Source: a virus
IMG/VR virus record: IMGVR_UViG_3300042307_001090
Location: 1 to 62,007 of that record
DNA: 62,007 bases
Reading direction: 5' to 3' (one strand)
The position numbers and the translations under genes were made by a program. Below are positions 9,953 through 17,926 of this stretch, piece after piece. The notes below the pieces were generated by a model. That model had not been told where the DNA came from. It searched no databases and was given only the letters and a program-made list of their open reading frames with translations. Within the stretch, counting starts at the first letter, position 1, and each line of letters starts with the position of its first letter.

Positions 9953-10284
9953 AACGCATCGCCACAACCATTGCCATCATCCCCGCCGTGCTGGCCTTTA
10001 CCGGCTGCGCTACCTCCGAAAAACTCGACCTGCCCAACATCACCGCCAAGGAGGTTTGGGTGAGCCATCAGAACCCGCTTTTCAACGTCAACCTGCAGGC
10101 CGATAACCTAGTTGACCACGGCGACCGCGTCACCGCCGACCGCATCACCTACGAGCGCGGTGGTCGCATCACCTCGACCACGATCCGCGTTGAGGGTTAT
10201 CGCCGCAACAAACAACCCGCCGAGGCCGCGCAGGCCGTTTCCGCTCCCGCGCAGATCGCCACGCCTCCCCCTTTTACCAAATGA
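9949..10284 (+). CDS. Small lipoprotein, outer-spanin-like
   Basis: 111 residues. ATG at 9949 overlaps the DUF1353 stop by four bases. Signal peptide MKRIATTIAIIPAVLAFTGC gives a lipobox (LAFTGC, Cys20). The mature part is short, with a proline/alanine-rich C-terminal tail. A lipoprotein next to a single-pass membrane protein fits an outer/inner membrane spanin pair, but the pairing is inferred from context only. Its TGA overlaps the start of the collar gene. Confidence 0.6.
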   Translation: MKRIATTIAIIPAVLAFTGCATSEKLDLPNITAKEVWVSHQNPLFNVNLQADNLVDHGDRVTADRITYERGGRITSTTIRVEGYRRNKQPAEAAQAVSAPAQIATPPPFTK

Positions 10285-11084
10285 ATCCCATCCTTAATCT
10301 CAACGCCACCTTCACCGGGGCAGTCGTAACGACCTTCGCCAGCGCTGAGCCCCCGGGCTGGCGACTCCTCAACGGCAGCACCATCGGCAGCGCCAGCTCT
10401 GGCGCCACCTACGCAAACGCAGCGGCAAAGAACCTCTTCACGTTCCTCTGGACGAACCTGTCCAACACCGTTGCTCCGGTGAGTTCCGGCCGTGGTGCCT
10501 CGGCCGCCGCCGACTGGACGGCCAACAAAACCCTCACGCTGCCCGACGCACGCGGGCGCTCGATCATCGGCGTAGGCACCGGCCTCGCGGTTGAAACGGT
10601 CACCAGCCAGACCGCCGCATCAAACGCCATTCCCGTCGCGTCCAACATCGCCAAATGGAACACCGGCATGCAGGTCACCGTGTCCGGCGCCTCGGGCTTT
10701 AGCGGCCTGACCAACGGCACCTGGTTCATCTTTCGGCAGGACGCCACCAGCGTGAAGTTTGCGAGCACATTGGCGAACGCGCAGAACGCGGCCGTTGCGA
10801 CGATCACCGGCACCGGCTCTTGCGTTATCACTCACACCCTCGCGGCTCGCAAACTCGGGGAATTTGGCGGCGAGGAGAATCACGCGATGAGTGCGTCGGA
10901 AATGCTCGCGCATAACCACGGCATCCTGAGTGCCGGTAGCGATACCGTGACGGATACACATTATGTAACCGGCAACGGCGGGACCACAAACACCCGCACC
11001 GACCTAAATACCGCCACTGGCGGCAACGTGCCGATGAACAACATGCAGCCGTTCCTCGCGCTCAACTACGTCATCAAGCTCTAA
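10281..11084 (+). CDS. Tail-collar / fibre-tip protein
   Basis: 267 residues, ATG overlapping the preceding stop. The N-terminus has FASAEPPGWRLLNGSTI and DARGRSIIGVG, the phage tail-collar (short-tail-fibre tip) pattern. The C-terminus has EMLAHNHGI and NNMQPFLALNYVIKL, the usual end of these proteins, with His residues that in related fibres bind metal. A segment at about residues 115-190 (VTVSGASGFSGLTNGTWFIF) looks like an inserted repeat domain. Expected at the distal end of a fibre or as an independent adhesin. Position between the lysis genes and the sheath is unusual for a fibre tip. Confidence 0.8.
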   Translation: MNPILNLNATFTGAVVTTFASAEPPGWRLLNGSTIGSASSGATYANAAAKNLFTFLWTNLSNTVAPVSSGRGASAAADWTANKTLTLPDARGRSIIGVGTGLAVETVTSQTAASNAIPVASNIAKWNTGMQVTVSGASGFSGLTNGTWFIFRQDATSVKFASTLANAQNAAVATITGTGSCVITHTLAARKLGEFGGEENHAMSASEMLAHNHGILSAGSDTVTDTHYVTGNGGTTNTRTDLNTATGGNVPMNNMQPFLALNYVIKL

Positions 11085-11108
11085 CTCAGTCAAGGAAAGC
11101 GCGGCGCA

Positions 11109-11127
11109 GGAAAGACCCGCACAAGAC
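11109..11127 (+). repeat. Late element copy A (GGAAAGACCCGCACAAGAC)
   Basis: Exact 19-base copy in the 92-base gap between the collar gene and the sheath gene, 49 bases before the sheath ATG. Flanks GCGCAGG and CCTGCGC form a perfect 7-bp stem around it. The same 19 bases occur three more times, always in front of virion gene blocks. Confidence 0.9.
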
Positions 11128-11176
11128 CTGCGCCGCTGCCTGACTTAACCTAACCACAAACCAACCGGAATCCACT

Positions 11177-12682
11177 ATGCCCGAAACATTCCTACACGGC
11201 GTCGAAGTTGTCGAGATCACCGACGGTCCTCGCCCCATCCAAACTGTTCGCAGCTCCATCATCGGCATCGTGGGAACCGCCCCCGACGCTCAGGCTGGCG
11301 TCGCTGCCACCCTGACCCTCGGCACCAGCACGGCCTCGCTGGCATTTACCGCCGTCGCCGCAGACGCCACGGGCAACGATGTCTCCATTGCGATCATCAA
11401 GCCCGCGACGAATAACGCGACCCTTGCCGTGACCGTCACTGGTAAGGCGGTCACGATCTCGCTCGCCACCAACGGCAGCGCCGTCGCTACCTCGACAGCC
11501 GCGCAGGTCAAGACCGCCTACGACCTCGTCGCCGGCGCAGTTGCCCTTGCTACTGTTGCCACCTCGGGCGGCGGTGCTGGCACCGTTGCCACCTCGGTTG
11601 AGAAGTTCCTCACCGGTGGCCTTGATGCTGCGTTCCCGCTCAACACCCCGGTCCTCGTCACCCCCGGCGACGGCCAGGTGAACCGCCTCGGCGAATCCGG
11701 CACCCTGTACCGCGCCATCGACAATATCTGGAAGCAGGCCGGCGCCGTGCTCGTTGTCGTCCGCGTCGCGCAGGTCACCTCCGACACCAGCGCTGGCACC
11801 ATCTCCAACGTAGCCGGCGACTCTATCACCCGCACCGGTGTGTTTGCCTTGCTCAACGCCGAGTCCACCGTTGGTTTTGCGGCTCGCATCTTGATCGCCC
11901 CGGGCTTCACCCAGGAGACCGCGGTCCTCACCAACTACATTTCGGTCGCGAACTCGATCAAGGGATTCATTTTTGCCGACGGTCCGAACAGCACCGATGC
12001 CGCTGCGATCGCCTACGGTGGCGGCTTCGGCAGTCGCCGCGTCAAGCTCGTTGACCCGCGCGTGAAGGTGCTCCGTGGCACCGACATCGTGGTTGAGCCC
12101 GCTTCGTCCTTCTTTGCTGGCATTCAGGCGCAGATCGACAACACGCTCGGCTTCTGGTGGTCCGAGTCCAATAAGGAAATCCTCGGCATCGTCGGCCTTG
12201 CCCGCCCGATCGACTTCGTGCTCGGCGATTCCAACAGTCGCGCCAACCTGCTCAACGAACAGAACGTCGCGACCATCATCCGTTACGACGGGTATCGCAC
12301 CTGGGGCAATCGCACCCTGTCCTCGGATTCGAAGTGGGCCTTCGCCTCCGTGGTCCGCACCGCTGACATCCTCAACGAGTCGATCCTGCGCGCTCACATG
12401 TGGGCCGTGGATCGCAACATCACCAAGACCTACTTGGAGGATGTCACCGAGTCCGTGAACGCCTACATGCGCAGCCTGATCGCCCAGGGCGCGCTTATCG
12501 GCGAACAGGACGTTTCCAAGAAGGTCAACGTCTGCTACCCGGACCCCGACCTCAACAGCCCGGCGAACATTTCGGCCGGCAAGGTCTATTTCAATTTCGT
12601 GTTCACCACGCCTTACCCGGCCGAGCGGGTGACCTTCAGCAGCGAACTCAACACCAACGGCCTCGTCGACCTCCTCTCCTAA
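11177..12682 (+). CDS. FI: Tail sheath protein (P2 FI-like) with an inserted domain
   Basis: 501 residues. The start MPETFLHGVEVVEI and SSIIGIVGTAPDA, then AFPLNTPVLV, are hallmarks of P2-type contractile sheath proteins; the C-terminus ends FVFTTPYPAERVTFSSEL. About 110 residues (39-150) are inserted between IVGTAPDA and AAFPLNTPV. They are rich in Thr/Ala/Val with TSTAAQVKTAYD, a beta-rich module also seen in other phage surface proteins, so it probably projects from the sheath exterior. The sheath contracts around the tube during infection. The gene lies after late element A and begins the FI-FII-E-T-U-X-D block. Confidence 0.95.
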   Translation: MPETFLHGVEVVEITDGPRPIQTVRSSIIGIVGTAPDAQAGVAATLTLGTSTASLAFTAVAADATGNDVSIAIIKPATNNATLAVTVTGKAVTISLATNGSAVATSTAAQVKTAYDLVAGAVALATVATSGGGAGTVATSVEKFLTGGLDAAFPLNTPVLVTPGDGQVNRLGESGTLYRAIDNIWKQAGAVLVVVRVAQVTSDTSAGTISNVAGDSITRTGVFALLNAESTVGFAARILIAPGFTQETAVLTNYISVANSIKGFIFADGPNSTDAAAIAYGGGFGSRRVKLVDPRVKVLRGTDIVVEPASSFFAGIQAQIDNTLGFWWSESNKEILGIVGLARPIDFVLGDSNSRANLLNEQNVATIIRYDGYRTWGNRTLSSDSKWAFASVVRTADILNESILRAHMWAVDRNITKTYLEDVTESVNAYMRSLIAQGALIGEQDVSKKVNVCYPDPDLNSPANISAGKVYFNFVFTTPYPAERVTFSSELNTNGLVDLLS

Positions 12683-12694
12683 ATCTAAAGCACC

Positions 12695-13201
12695 ATGAGC
12701 GCCGCACGCGACATCCTCAAAAACTTCAATATCTTCGTCGATGGCCGGGGCTACGCCGGCAACATCGACAGCATCCAGCTCCCTGCGCTCAACGTGCAGG
12801 AAGAAGACTTCCGCGCCGGCGGCATGGACGCCTCGATCGGCCTGGACATGGGCATGGAAAAGCTGGAGCTTTCCTTTGTCCTCTCCAAGTACGACCGCGA
12901 CGCCCTCGCGCAGTGGGGCCTTGGCAATGCCGAGACCGCCGTCACTCTGCGCGGCGCCCTTGAGTCGCGCGACGGCACCGTCACCGCGGTTGTCGTCAAC
13001 GCCCGGGGTAACTTCAAGGGCGTCGAGTTCGGCGAGTGGGCCCCCGGCTCCAAGTCGTCCATCACGTTCAACGCCACGCTGACGTATTACAAGTACACCC
13101 AGGGCGGCACCGTGGTGCACGAGATCGACGTCATCAACATGATCCGCCGCATCGGTGGCGTTGATCGCCTCGCCGCTCAGCGCGCCGCCATCGGCCTGTA
13201 A
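12695..13201 (+). CDS. FII: Major tail tube protein (P2 FII-like)
   Basis: 168 residues, 12 bases after the sheath. The start ARDILKNFNIFVDGRGYAGN and the segment MDASIGLDMGMEKLELSFVL are typical of FII tube proteins, as is YYKYTQGGTVVHEIDVINM near the end. Length matches the family (about 170). Forms the inner tube of the tail, polymerising on the tape measure. No odd features. Confidence 0.95.
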   Translation: MSAARDILKNFNIFVDGRGYAGNIDSIQLPALNVQEEDFRAGGMDASIGLDMGMEKLELSFVLSKYDRDALAQWGLGNAETAVTLRGALESRDGTVTAVVVNARGNFKGVEFGEWAPGSKSSITFNATLTYYKYTQGGTVVHEIDVINMIRRIGGVDRLAAQRAAIGL

Positions 13202-13249
13202 CGCGCAGGCATCGCCGCACTCGTCGTCACTACCTGCATATAAACCGAA

Positions 13250-13513
13250 ATGTCCTCGCTCACCACCATCAAACTCGATCACCCTGTAAAGGTCGCCGGC
13301 GTTGAAGTCGCTGAACTTCGTTTTCGCCGCGCGTCCGTGCGTGACATCAAGATCGCCCGGGCCGGCGGAAAAGCCGATGACTTCGATCTGGCCGTGACCC
13401 TTGCCGCCAACCTAGCCGAGATCACCCCCGACGATGTGCTCAACCTCGATGTCGCCGACTTCAAGAAGGTGGAGGTCCTGATCGCTGGTTTTTTGGGGTC
13501 GTCCAAGGACTGA
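13250..13513 (+). CDS. E: Tail assembly chaperone gpE (unshifted product)
   Basis: 87 residues with the pattern of P2 gpE: LDHPVKVAGVEVAELRFRR at the start and LNLDVADFKKVEVLIAGFLG near the end. gpE and its frameshifted form coat the tape measure during tail assembly. A T_TTT_TTG heptamer sits at 13489-13495 in the right phase for -1 slippage, six codons before the stop. Start ATG 48 bases after the tube gene. Confidence 0.85.
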   Translation: MSSLTTIKLDHPVKVAGVEVAELRFRRASVRDIKIARAGGKADDFDLAVTLAANLAEITPDDVLNLDVADFKKVEVLIAGFLGSSKD

Positions 13514-13662
13514 GCTTAGACGACCTGCGTCGGGCTGAGATTCAACTCGCGTCACACACCGGCTGGGGGTGGCGCGAGATTCAAGACATGGGGTTCGATG
13601 AGTTTCATGCGTACCTGAAAATCCTAGCCGAAGAAGTAAAGCCCTCTCACCATGGCCGATAA
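13250..13662 (+). CDS. Frameshifted tail assembly chaperone gpE+E'
   Basis: A -1 shift on T_TTT_TTG (13489-13495) joins the first 82 codons of E to an open frame running to the TAA at 13660-13662, giving about 137 residues (P2 E+E' is 142). The extension contains AEIQLASHTGWGWREIQDM and FDEFHAYLKILAEE, a pattern typical of E'-type extensions (TGWGW...). It overlaps the start of the tape-measure gene by 11 bases. This is the conserved arrangement for tailed phages: a chaperone pair by frameshift, immediately before the tape measure. Confidence 0.85.
13489..13495 (+). promoter_or_regulatory. -1 ribosomal frameshift site T_TTT_TTG
   Basis: Heptamer TTTTTTG with the first T as third base of a GGT codon, so the X_XXY_YYZ phasing is correct. 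The reading frame reached by slippage is open for a further 55 codons and encodes a recognisable E' segment. Confidence 0.85.
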
Positions 13663-15691
13663 AAAGTTCAGCGCAGTCATCTCAATCGGCGCCGAACTCG
13701 GCGCGAGTTTCCGCGCGACCTTTGGCGGGCTCGACTCGCGTATTAAGTCGGTGGGCGCTTCCCTGCGCGGGCTGAACGACCAGCAGAAGGGGATTACCGG
13801 CTACGCGAAGGCGCTTGAGGCGGTCAACAAAGCCCGCGTGGCCGTGGTGGATGCGGCCAAGACCGGCGATCGCACTCAGTACGACAAGGCCCGGGCCGCG
13901 CTGACAAAGCAGACCGTAGCGCTTGATAAGCACCGCGAGTTTATGCGCGCCGCCGGCATTGACACGTCCAACCTATCGGGGGAAATGGAGCGGCTGGGCC
14001 GCGAAGGCGCGCAGGCTACCGCTCGCCTCAGCGCGCTCGGCAAACTCAAGGGCGCGACGGCCGAGCTCGGCGCGTCATTCAGGAAGCTGCGTGAGGACGC
14101 CGCCGCCGCCGGCATTGCCGTTGCAGCGGTCGGATACTCGGCGTGGCGGGTTATCGCGGGCTTCGCGAACATGGCTGACGAGGCCAGCGAGACCGGCTCC
14201 GCTCTTGGCCTGACCGCTCAGGAATTGCTCGGGCTGCGCTACGCCGGCGAGCGCGTGGGCATCGAGGCGGGCAAGATGGACGCCGCCCTCAACAAGCTCA
14301 ACCAGCAGCTCGCCGACGCCCAGAACGGCAGCAAGGAAGCCTCGAAGTCTTTTGACGAGCTCGGCCTTGACGCCGAAATGCTCGCATCTATCCCGGCATC
14401 CGAGCGCATGAACTTGCTCGCAGACGCTTTCCGCAATGTGCGCGACCCGCTCGATCGCACGCGCCTTGCAACGGACCTGTTCGGCGCCAAGGCTTACAAA
14501 ATGGCGAATGTCCTAGGGCTCGGCGCCGAGGGCCTGCGCGAATTGCGCAAGGAGGCCAAGGACACCGGATACATTCCGAGCGAAGAACTGATAAAACGCG
14601 CGGAGCAATTCGACTCCTCGTTCGGCGCCTTTAAGGGCACGCTCATCGGTATTCGAAACGAGATCGGCGGCGCGCTCCTGCCCATCGTGAATCGTTTCCT
14701 GACCTTCGCGACCGAGCACTCCCTGTTGCTCAAGGCTGCGGTGGCTGGGTTCGCCTTGGTTATGGGCGGCGTCGCTGTCGTAGCGGTAGCCCGGCTAGGC
14801 CTCACGGCCGTCACCACCGTAAAGCAGGTCGGCGCCCTTATCACCGCGATGCGCACCCTCGGCGCGCTGGAAATGGTAGGCAGCGCTGGCGGGCTCGGCT
14901 CGCTGGTCGCCATGCTGAAGAACGCCGTGCCGTGGATCACCGGCCTGGCAGGCACATGGCTGCCCGCGCTGGCGACCTCAATCAAAGCAGTCGGCCTTGC
15001 ATTCGCGATCGCGTTCGGGGCTACGCCTATCGGCTGGATCGTCGCAATCGGCGCCGCTATCGTCGGGCTCGGCATCCTTATCTACAAGTCATGGCAGCCC
15101 ATCAAAACTTTTCTGGGCGGGATGTGGACCGGATTTACAGAGGGCTTACGCGAGGCTTTAGGCGGCATCATGACCGAGCTGCGCCCGATCGGCGAAGCGC
15201 TTGCAGTCGTATTCTCTCCGCTTCTTTGGGCGCTCGGCAAGCTGCGCGATGCTTTCACTTGGCTGATCTCTCCGTTTAAGCAGACTAATGAGCAAATGCA
15301 GGCGACGGCCGGAATCGGGCGCACGCTTGGCCGGGTACTCGCCGACACCGTGCTGGCCCCAATTAACCTCATTGCCGGCGCGCTGCGCATGGTCCGCGTA
15401 GGGCTCGCCGCCGTTGGCATTGGCAGCAAGCCGGCCGCCAGTGAAGGCGGTGGGGATTACGCTACCTCCGGCGCCGCGCTGCCTTCGCCGTCGACGCGAT
15501 TGCCTTCCGTGCCGGTCGCCGCGGCATCCCGCAATTCATCGTCGGCTACCACCAACAACAGCATTGTCGTCAACGCTGCGCCCGGGATGGACGAACGCGC
15601 ACTGGCCGACGAGGTCATGCGAAGGATCCGCACGCAGCGCGAGCAAGAGCAACGAGGTGCGCTTTACGACAACACCATGCCCGCTTACTAA
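13652..15691 (+). CDS. T: Tail tape measure protein
   Basis: 679 residues. N-terminal two thirds are helical and Ala-rich (FGGLDSRIKSVGASLRGLND), with the TMP-core pattern around residues 180-330. Hydrophobic segments at about 165-175, 365-390 and 435-480 (GFALVMGGVAVVAVARLGL, then AFAIAFGATPIGWIVAIGA) are typical of tape measures. The C-terminus is Ser/Thr/Pro-rich followed by a charged tail. Its length sets tail length, suggesting a tail of moderate length. It follows E/E' with an 11-base overlap, as in P2. Confidence 0.9.
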   Translation: MADKKFSAVISIGAELGASFRATFGGLDSRIKSVGASLRGLNDQQKGITGYAKALEAVNKARVAVVDAAKTGDRTQYDKARAALTKQTVALDKHREFMRAAGIDTSNLSGEMERLGREGAQATARLSALGKLKGATAELGASFRKLREDAAAAGIAVAAVGYSAWRVIAGFANMADEASETGSALGLTAQELLGLRYAGERVGIEAGKMDAALNKLNQQLADAQNGSKEASKSFDELGLDAEMLASIPASERMNLLADAFRNVRDPLDRTRLATDLFGAKAYKMANVLGLGAEGLRELRKEAKDTGYIPSEELIKRAEQFDSSFGAFKGTLIGIRNEIGGALLPIVNRFLTFATEHSLLLKAAVAGFALVMGGVAVVAVARLGLTAVTTVKQVGALITAMRTLGALEMVGSAGGLGSLVAMLKNAVPWITGLAGTWLPALATSIKAVGLAFAIAFGATPIGWIVAIGAAIVGLGILIYKSWQPIKTFLGGMWTGFTEGLREALGGIMTELRPIGEALAVVFSPLLWALGKLRDAFTWLISPFKQTNEQMQATAGIGRTLGRVLADTVLAPINLIAGALRMVRVGLAAVGIGSKPAASEGGGDYATSGAALPSPSTRLPSVPVAAASRNSSSATTNNSIVVNAAPGMDERALADEVMRRIRTQREQEQRGALYDNTMPAY

Positions 15692-15694
15692 GTT

Positions 15695-16087
15695 ATGGCC
15701 GAATCACCCGATGTCATGATGGTGCTCGGCACCTACGCTTTTGCACTTAGCTCTGCCGCTTATCAGGAGTTCACGCGCTCTTCCGCTTACACCTGGGCGG
15801 AACAGCCGCTCATTGGCGGGCGCCCGGCCTTGCAGTTCACTGGCATTGACGCCGAGACCGTTACGCTGCGCGGAACGATTTACCCGACGTTTCGCGGAGG
15901 GTTACGCCAGGTCGATGCAATGCGAGCCCTCGCTGGCCGCGGCGCTCCGCTTCGGCTTGTGAGCGGTCTCGGCTCCAATCTCGGCGCATGGGTGATCGAG
16001 AAAATCAGCGAGGGACACACTGTTTTTTTCTCCGATGGAACGCCGAGGAAGATTGATTTTGACCTCACGTTGAAACGCTACGCATAA
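15695..16087 (+). CDS. U: Tail protein U (P2 gpU-like)
   Basis: 130 residues. The segments MMVLGTYAFALSSAAYQEF near the start and GRPALQFTGIDAETVTLRG, then LRQVDAMRALAGRGAPLRLV and DFDLTLKRY at the end, are the gpU signature. gpU contributes to tail completion and the tail terminus. Three bases separate it from the tape-measure stop, and X follows after 8 bases. Confidence 0.95.
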   Translation: MAESPDVMMVLGTYAFALSSAAYQEFTRSSAYTWAEQPLIGGRPALQFTGIDAETVTLRGTIYPTFRGGLRQVDAMRALAGRGAPLRLVSGLGSNLGAWVIEKISEGHTVFFSDGTPRKIDFDLTLKRYA

Positions 16088-16095
16088 CCCTAACC

Positions 16096-16302
16096 ATGGC
16101 CGCAACCTACTTCACCAAGGACCGCGACACCGTGGACTCAATCTGCCACGCCTACTATGGGCGCACGTCCGGCGCGGTTGAGCAGGTACTGGAAGCCAAC
16201 GTTGGCCTGGCCGACTACGGGCCCGAGCTGCCGGCCGGCGTGCTGATTGCCCTGCCTGACATCGCCGAGCCGAGCACGCAGGTGGTGCGGCTGTTCGACT
16301 AA
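16096..16302 (+). CDS. X: Tail protein X with LysM-like fold
   Basis: 68 residues, matching P2 gpX in length and pattern: DTVDSICHAYYGRTSGAVEQ, then VLEANVGLADYGPELPAGV and ALPDI. gpX is a short LysM-type protein needed for tail assembly. Order U-X-D follows P2. Confidence 0.9.
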   Translation: MAATYFTKDRDTVDSICHAYYGRTSGAVEQVLEANVGLADYGPELPAGVLIALPDIAEPSTQVVRLFD

Positions 16303-16312
16303 TTTTTCAACC

Positions 16313-16546
16313 ATGAATGCTTATTTAGTCCTCAAGCAGCGCGAAGGCTCGGCATCGGTCGAGAGTCAAGGGATTTTTTCAACTCTGGAAAAGGCAAAGG
16401 CTGCGTGCAAAACCGCCGAGGATATTGTGATGACTCACGCCCTTGATCAGGAGCTTCCGCAAGATCGCGTCTTTTGTTGCGACTGCTATCACCCATTATC
16501 CGGAACAGTCATGCGCGCTGGCACGACTGAGTGGGTTCCCGCATGA
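16313..16546 (+). CDS. Hypothetical protein inserted between X and D
   Basis: 77 residues, ATG at 16313 in the same AACC-ATG context as its neighbours. Two adjacent cysteines plus a third (FCCDCYHPL) could bind metal. No family recognised. In P2-like tails X is normally followed directly by D, so this is an inserted extra gene, possibly a moron or a small tail accessory. GC is lower than in its neighbours. Its TGA overlaps the ATG of D, so it is translated in the same unit. Confidence 0.6.
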   Translation: MNAYLVLKQREGSASVESQGIFSTLEKAKAACKTAEDIVMTHALDQELPQDRVFCCDCYHPLSGTVMRAGTTEWVPA

Positions 16547-17565
16547 CCCCCGCCTACCGCATCATCGCCGAGGGCAAGGACGTGACGGCCAATTTCAATG
16601 GCCGCCTGATTGACCTGGCCATTGTTGACGACTCTGGCAGTCGCGCGGCCGACACGCTTTCAATCGTGGTTGAGGATTCAGGCAGCATGATCGAGGTGCC
16701 AGCAAGCGGTGCCCAGCTCAGGGTTGCTATCGGCTACGCCGGCGCGTTGACCGAAATGGGCGTGTTCGTCGTCGATGAAGTCTCCATTGAAGGGCCGCCG
16801 GACCGGATCACTATTCGCGCGGCCGGCGCCCCGCTGATTAAGTCCGAGCTGTTTGCCCCCCTGCACACTCAGAAGTCGCGCTCATGGCCTACGCCCAGCA
16901 CGCTCGGCGTTCTTGTGGCCGTCATCGCCTACGAGTCGGGGCTGACTGCCGAGCTTTCCAACACCGTGAAGGAAATTCAGCTCCCGCACATCGACCAGAC
17001 CAACGAGTCGGACATCAACCTGCTGACGCGCATCGCCGCCGAGCGGGGCCTGATCGTAAAACCCACGTTCGGGAAAATCGTGGTGCTCTCCATTGACGAG
17101 GCGAAGACCGCGAAGGGCCGCGACATTCCGCGTTTTGCCATTGATAAATCCAGCGTGTCGACGTGGAGCTTCCGCAGTTCAAACCGCAGGCGCTTTCAGT
17201 CGGTGGTCACTTCGTGGCACAACCAGGCTACCGGCCAGCCCGTCGAAGTGGGCGTCGGTTCAGGCGATCCCGTTTATCGATCGACCGTGACTTATGCCAA
17301 CGCGCAGACCGCGCAGGCCGCCGCGTCCTCATTCCTGCGCAATTTCCGGCGCACAGGCACGGAGTTCACGCTGACGATGCCAGGGCAGCCGACATTCATT
17401 GCTGAGGGCCGCGCGACGCTAAGCGGATTCCGCAATGAGATGAATGACGGCGAGTGGAAATTTACCCGGGTTGAGCACCGAATCAGCCGACAGGGCTACA
17501 ACACGGTCGTGACCGGCACCGCGGTCAAAGAGGAGTTGCCGCAGCCTGCGCAGGCCGCCGGATAA
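16543..17565 (+). CDS. D: Late control protein D / baseplate hub
   Basis: 340 residues from ATG 16543 (overlapping the previous stop as ATGA). MTPAYRIIAEGKDVTANFNG, DSGSRAADTLSIVVED and ESDINLLTRIAAERG are classic for gpD (gp27-like hub). The C-terminus carries WKFTRVEHRISRQGYNT, also conserved. In contractile tails gpD forms the hub that holds the gpV spike. Ends the late block; the next gene is on the opposite strand. Confidence 0.95.
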   Translation: MTPAYRIIAEGKDVTANFNGRLIDLAIVDDSGSRAADTLSIVVEDSGSMIEVPASGAQLRVAIGYAGALTEMGVFVVDEVSIEGPPDRITIRAAGAPLIKSELFAPLHTQKSRSWPTPSTLGVLVAVIAYESGLTAELSNTVKEIQLPHIDQTNESDINLLTRIAAERGLIVKPTFGKIVVLSIDEAKTAKGRDIPRFAIDKSSVSTWSFRSSNRRRFQSVVTSWHNQATGQPVEVGVGSGDPVYRSTVTYANAQTAQAAASSFLRNFRRTGTEFTLTMPGQPTFIAEGRATLSGFRNEMNDGEWKFTRVEHRISRQGYNTVVTGTAVKEELPQPAQAAG

Positions 17566-17684
17566 GATGAACCACCGGGCCGTTGCTTTGCATCTGCGCT
17601 GCCTGCGAGTTCACCTCGGGCGCGCATGGTTTGCTGCGCGCGGGGCATGGCGGTCAATGTGGCAGCGTGCCGGTGAATAGGCGC

Positions 17685-17712
17685 AAAAAAGCCTCACTGA
17701 TTGAGGTGAGGC
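17685..17712 (-). terminator. Rho-independent terminator, minus strand
   Basis: Read on the minus strand: GCCTCAC, eight-base loop, GTGAGGC, then TTTTTT. It lies beyond the minus-strand methyltransferase and its attC-like site, so it ends the whole cassette array and early minus-strand transcript. The region 17566-17926 otherwise holds an imperfect attC-like site and no gene. Confidence 0.75.
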
Positions 17713-17793
17713 GCAGGGATTTTACAACTCGTCTGGGGTTTTAACCCCATAAAAAAAAGTCCACTGGCTTCCAGTTTAGCAGCTTAACGCATG

Positions 17794-17887
17794 GCCTAAC
17801 CGGAACCGCGCAAAGCTGACTTTTTTACGGTTACTCGGTGGTGTGGCCTGCCTATCTGGAAAATGTTCCGCCTACACAACGTTGGGC
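17794..17887 (-). other. attC-like site 1 (weak), 3' of the methyltransferase gene
   Basis: Outer boxes are present: GCCTAAC (17794-17800) and GTTGGGC (17881-17887), fitting RYYYAAC/GTTRRRY in inverted orientation. Unlike sites 2-4, the inner L boxes are not clearly complementary by eye. Position just downstream of the minus-strand methyltransferase is right for the attC that ends its cassette. May be a degenerate site. Confidence 0.4.
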
Positions 17888-17926
17888 AATGGAATCGGAG
17901 CCGTATTGGGCCGTGTTACGGCTAGA

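Noticed and set aside
11100-11135. Late element as a known ribozyme, riboswitch or group I intron core
   Set aside because: None of the conserved cores I could recall (hammerhead, twister, preQ1, group I P7) fits; left as an unknown repeat.
11192-13282. 696-codon open frame on the minus strand over sheath, tube and E
   Set aside because: Composition is that of a GC-rich antisense shadow (Gly/Asp/Val/Ala-rich, no motifs), and it covers three well-recognised genes on the other strand.
17741-17758. GGGGTTTTAACCCC hairpin as a terminator
   Set aside because: Followed by A-runs on the plus strand, and the T-run on the minus strand precedes the stem; wrong arrangement for termination in either direction.
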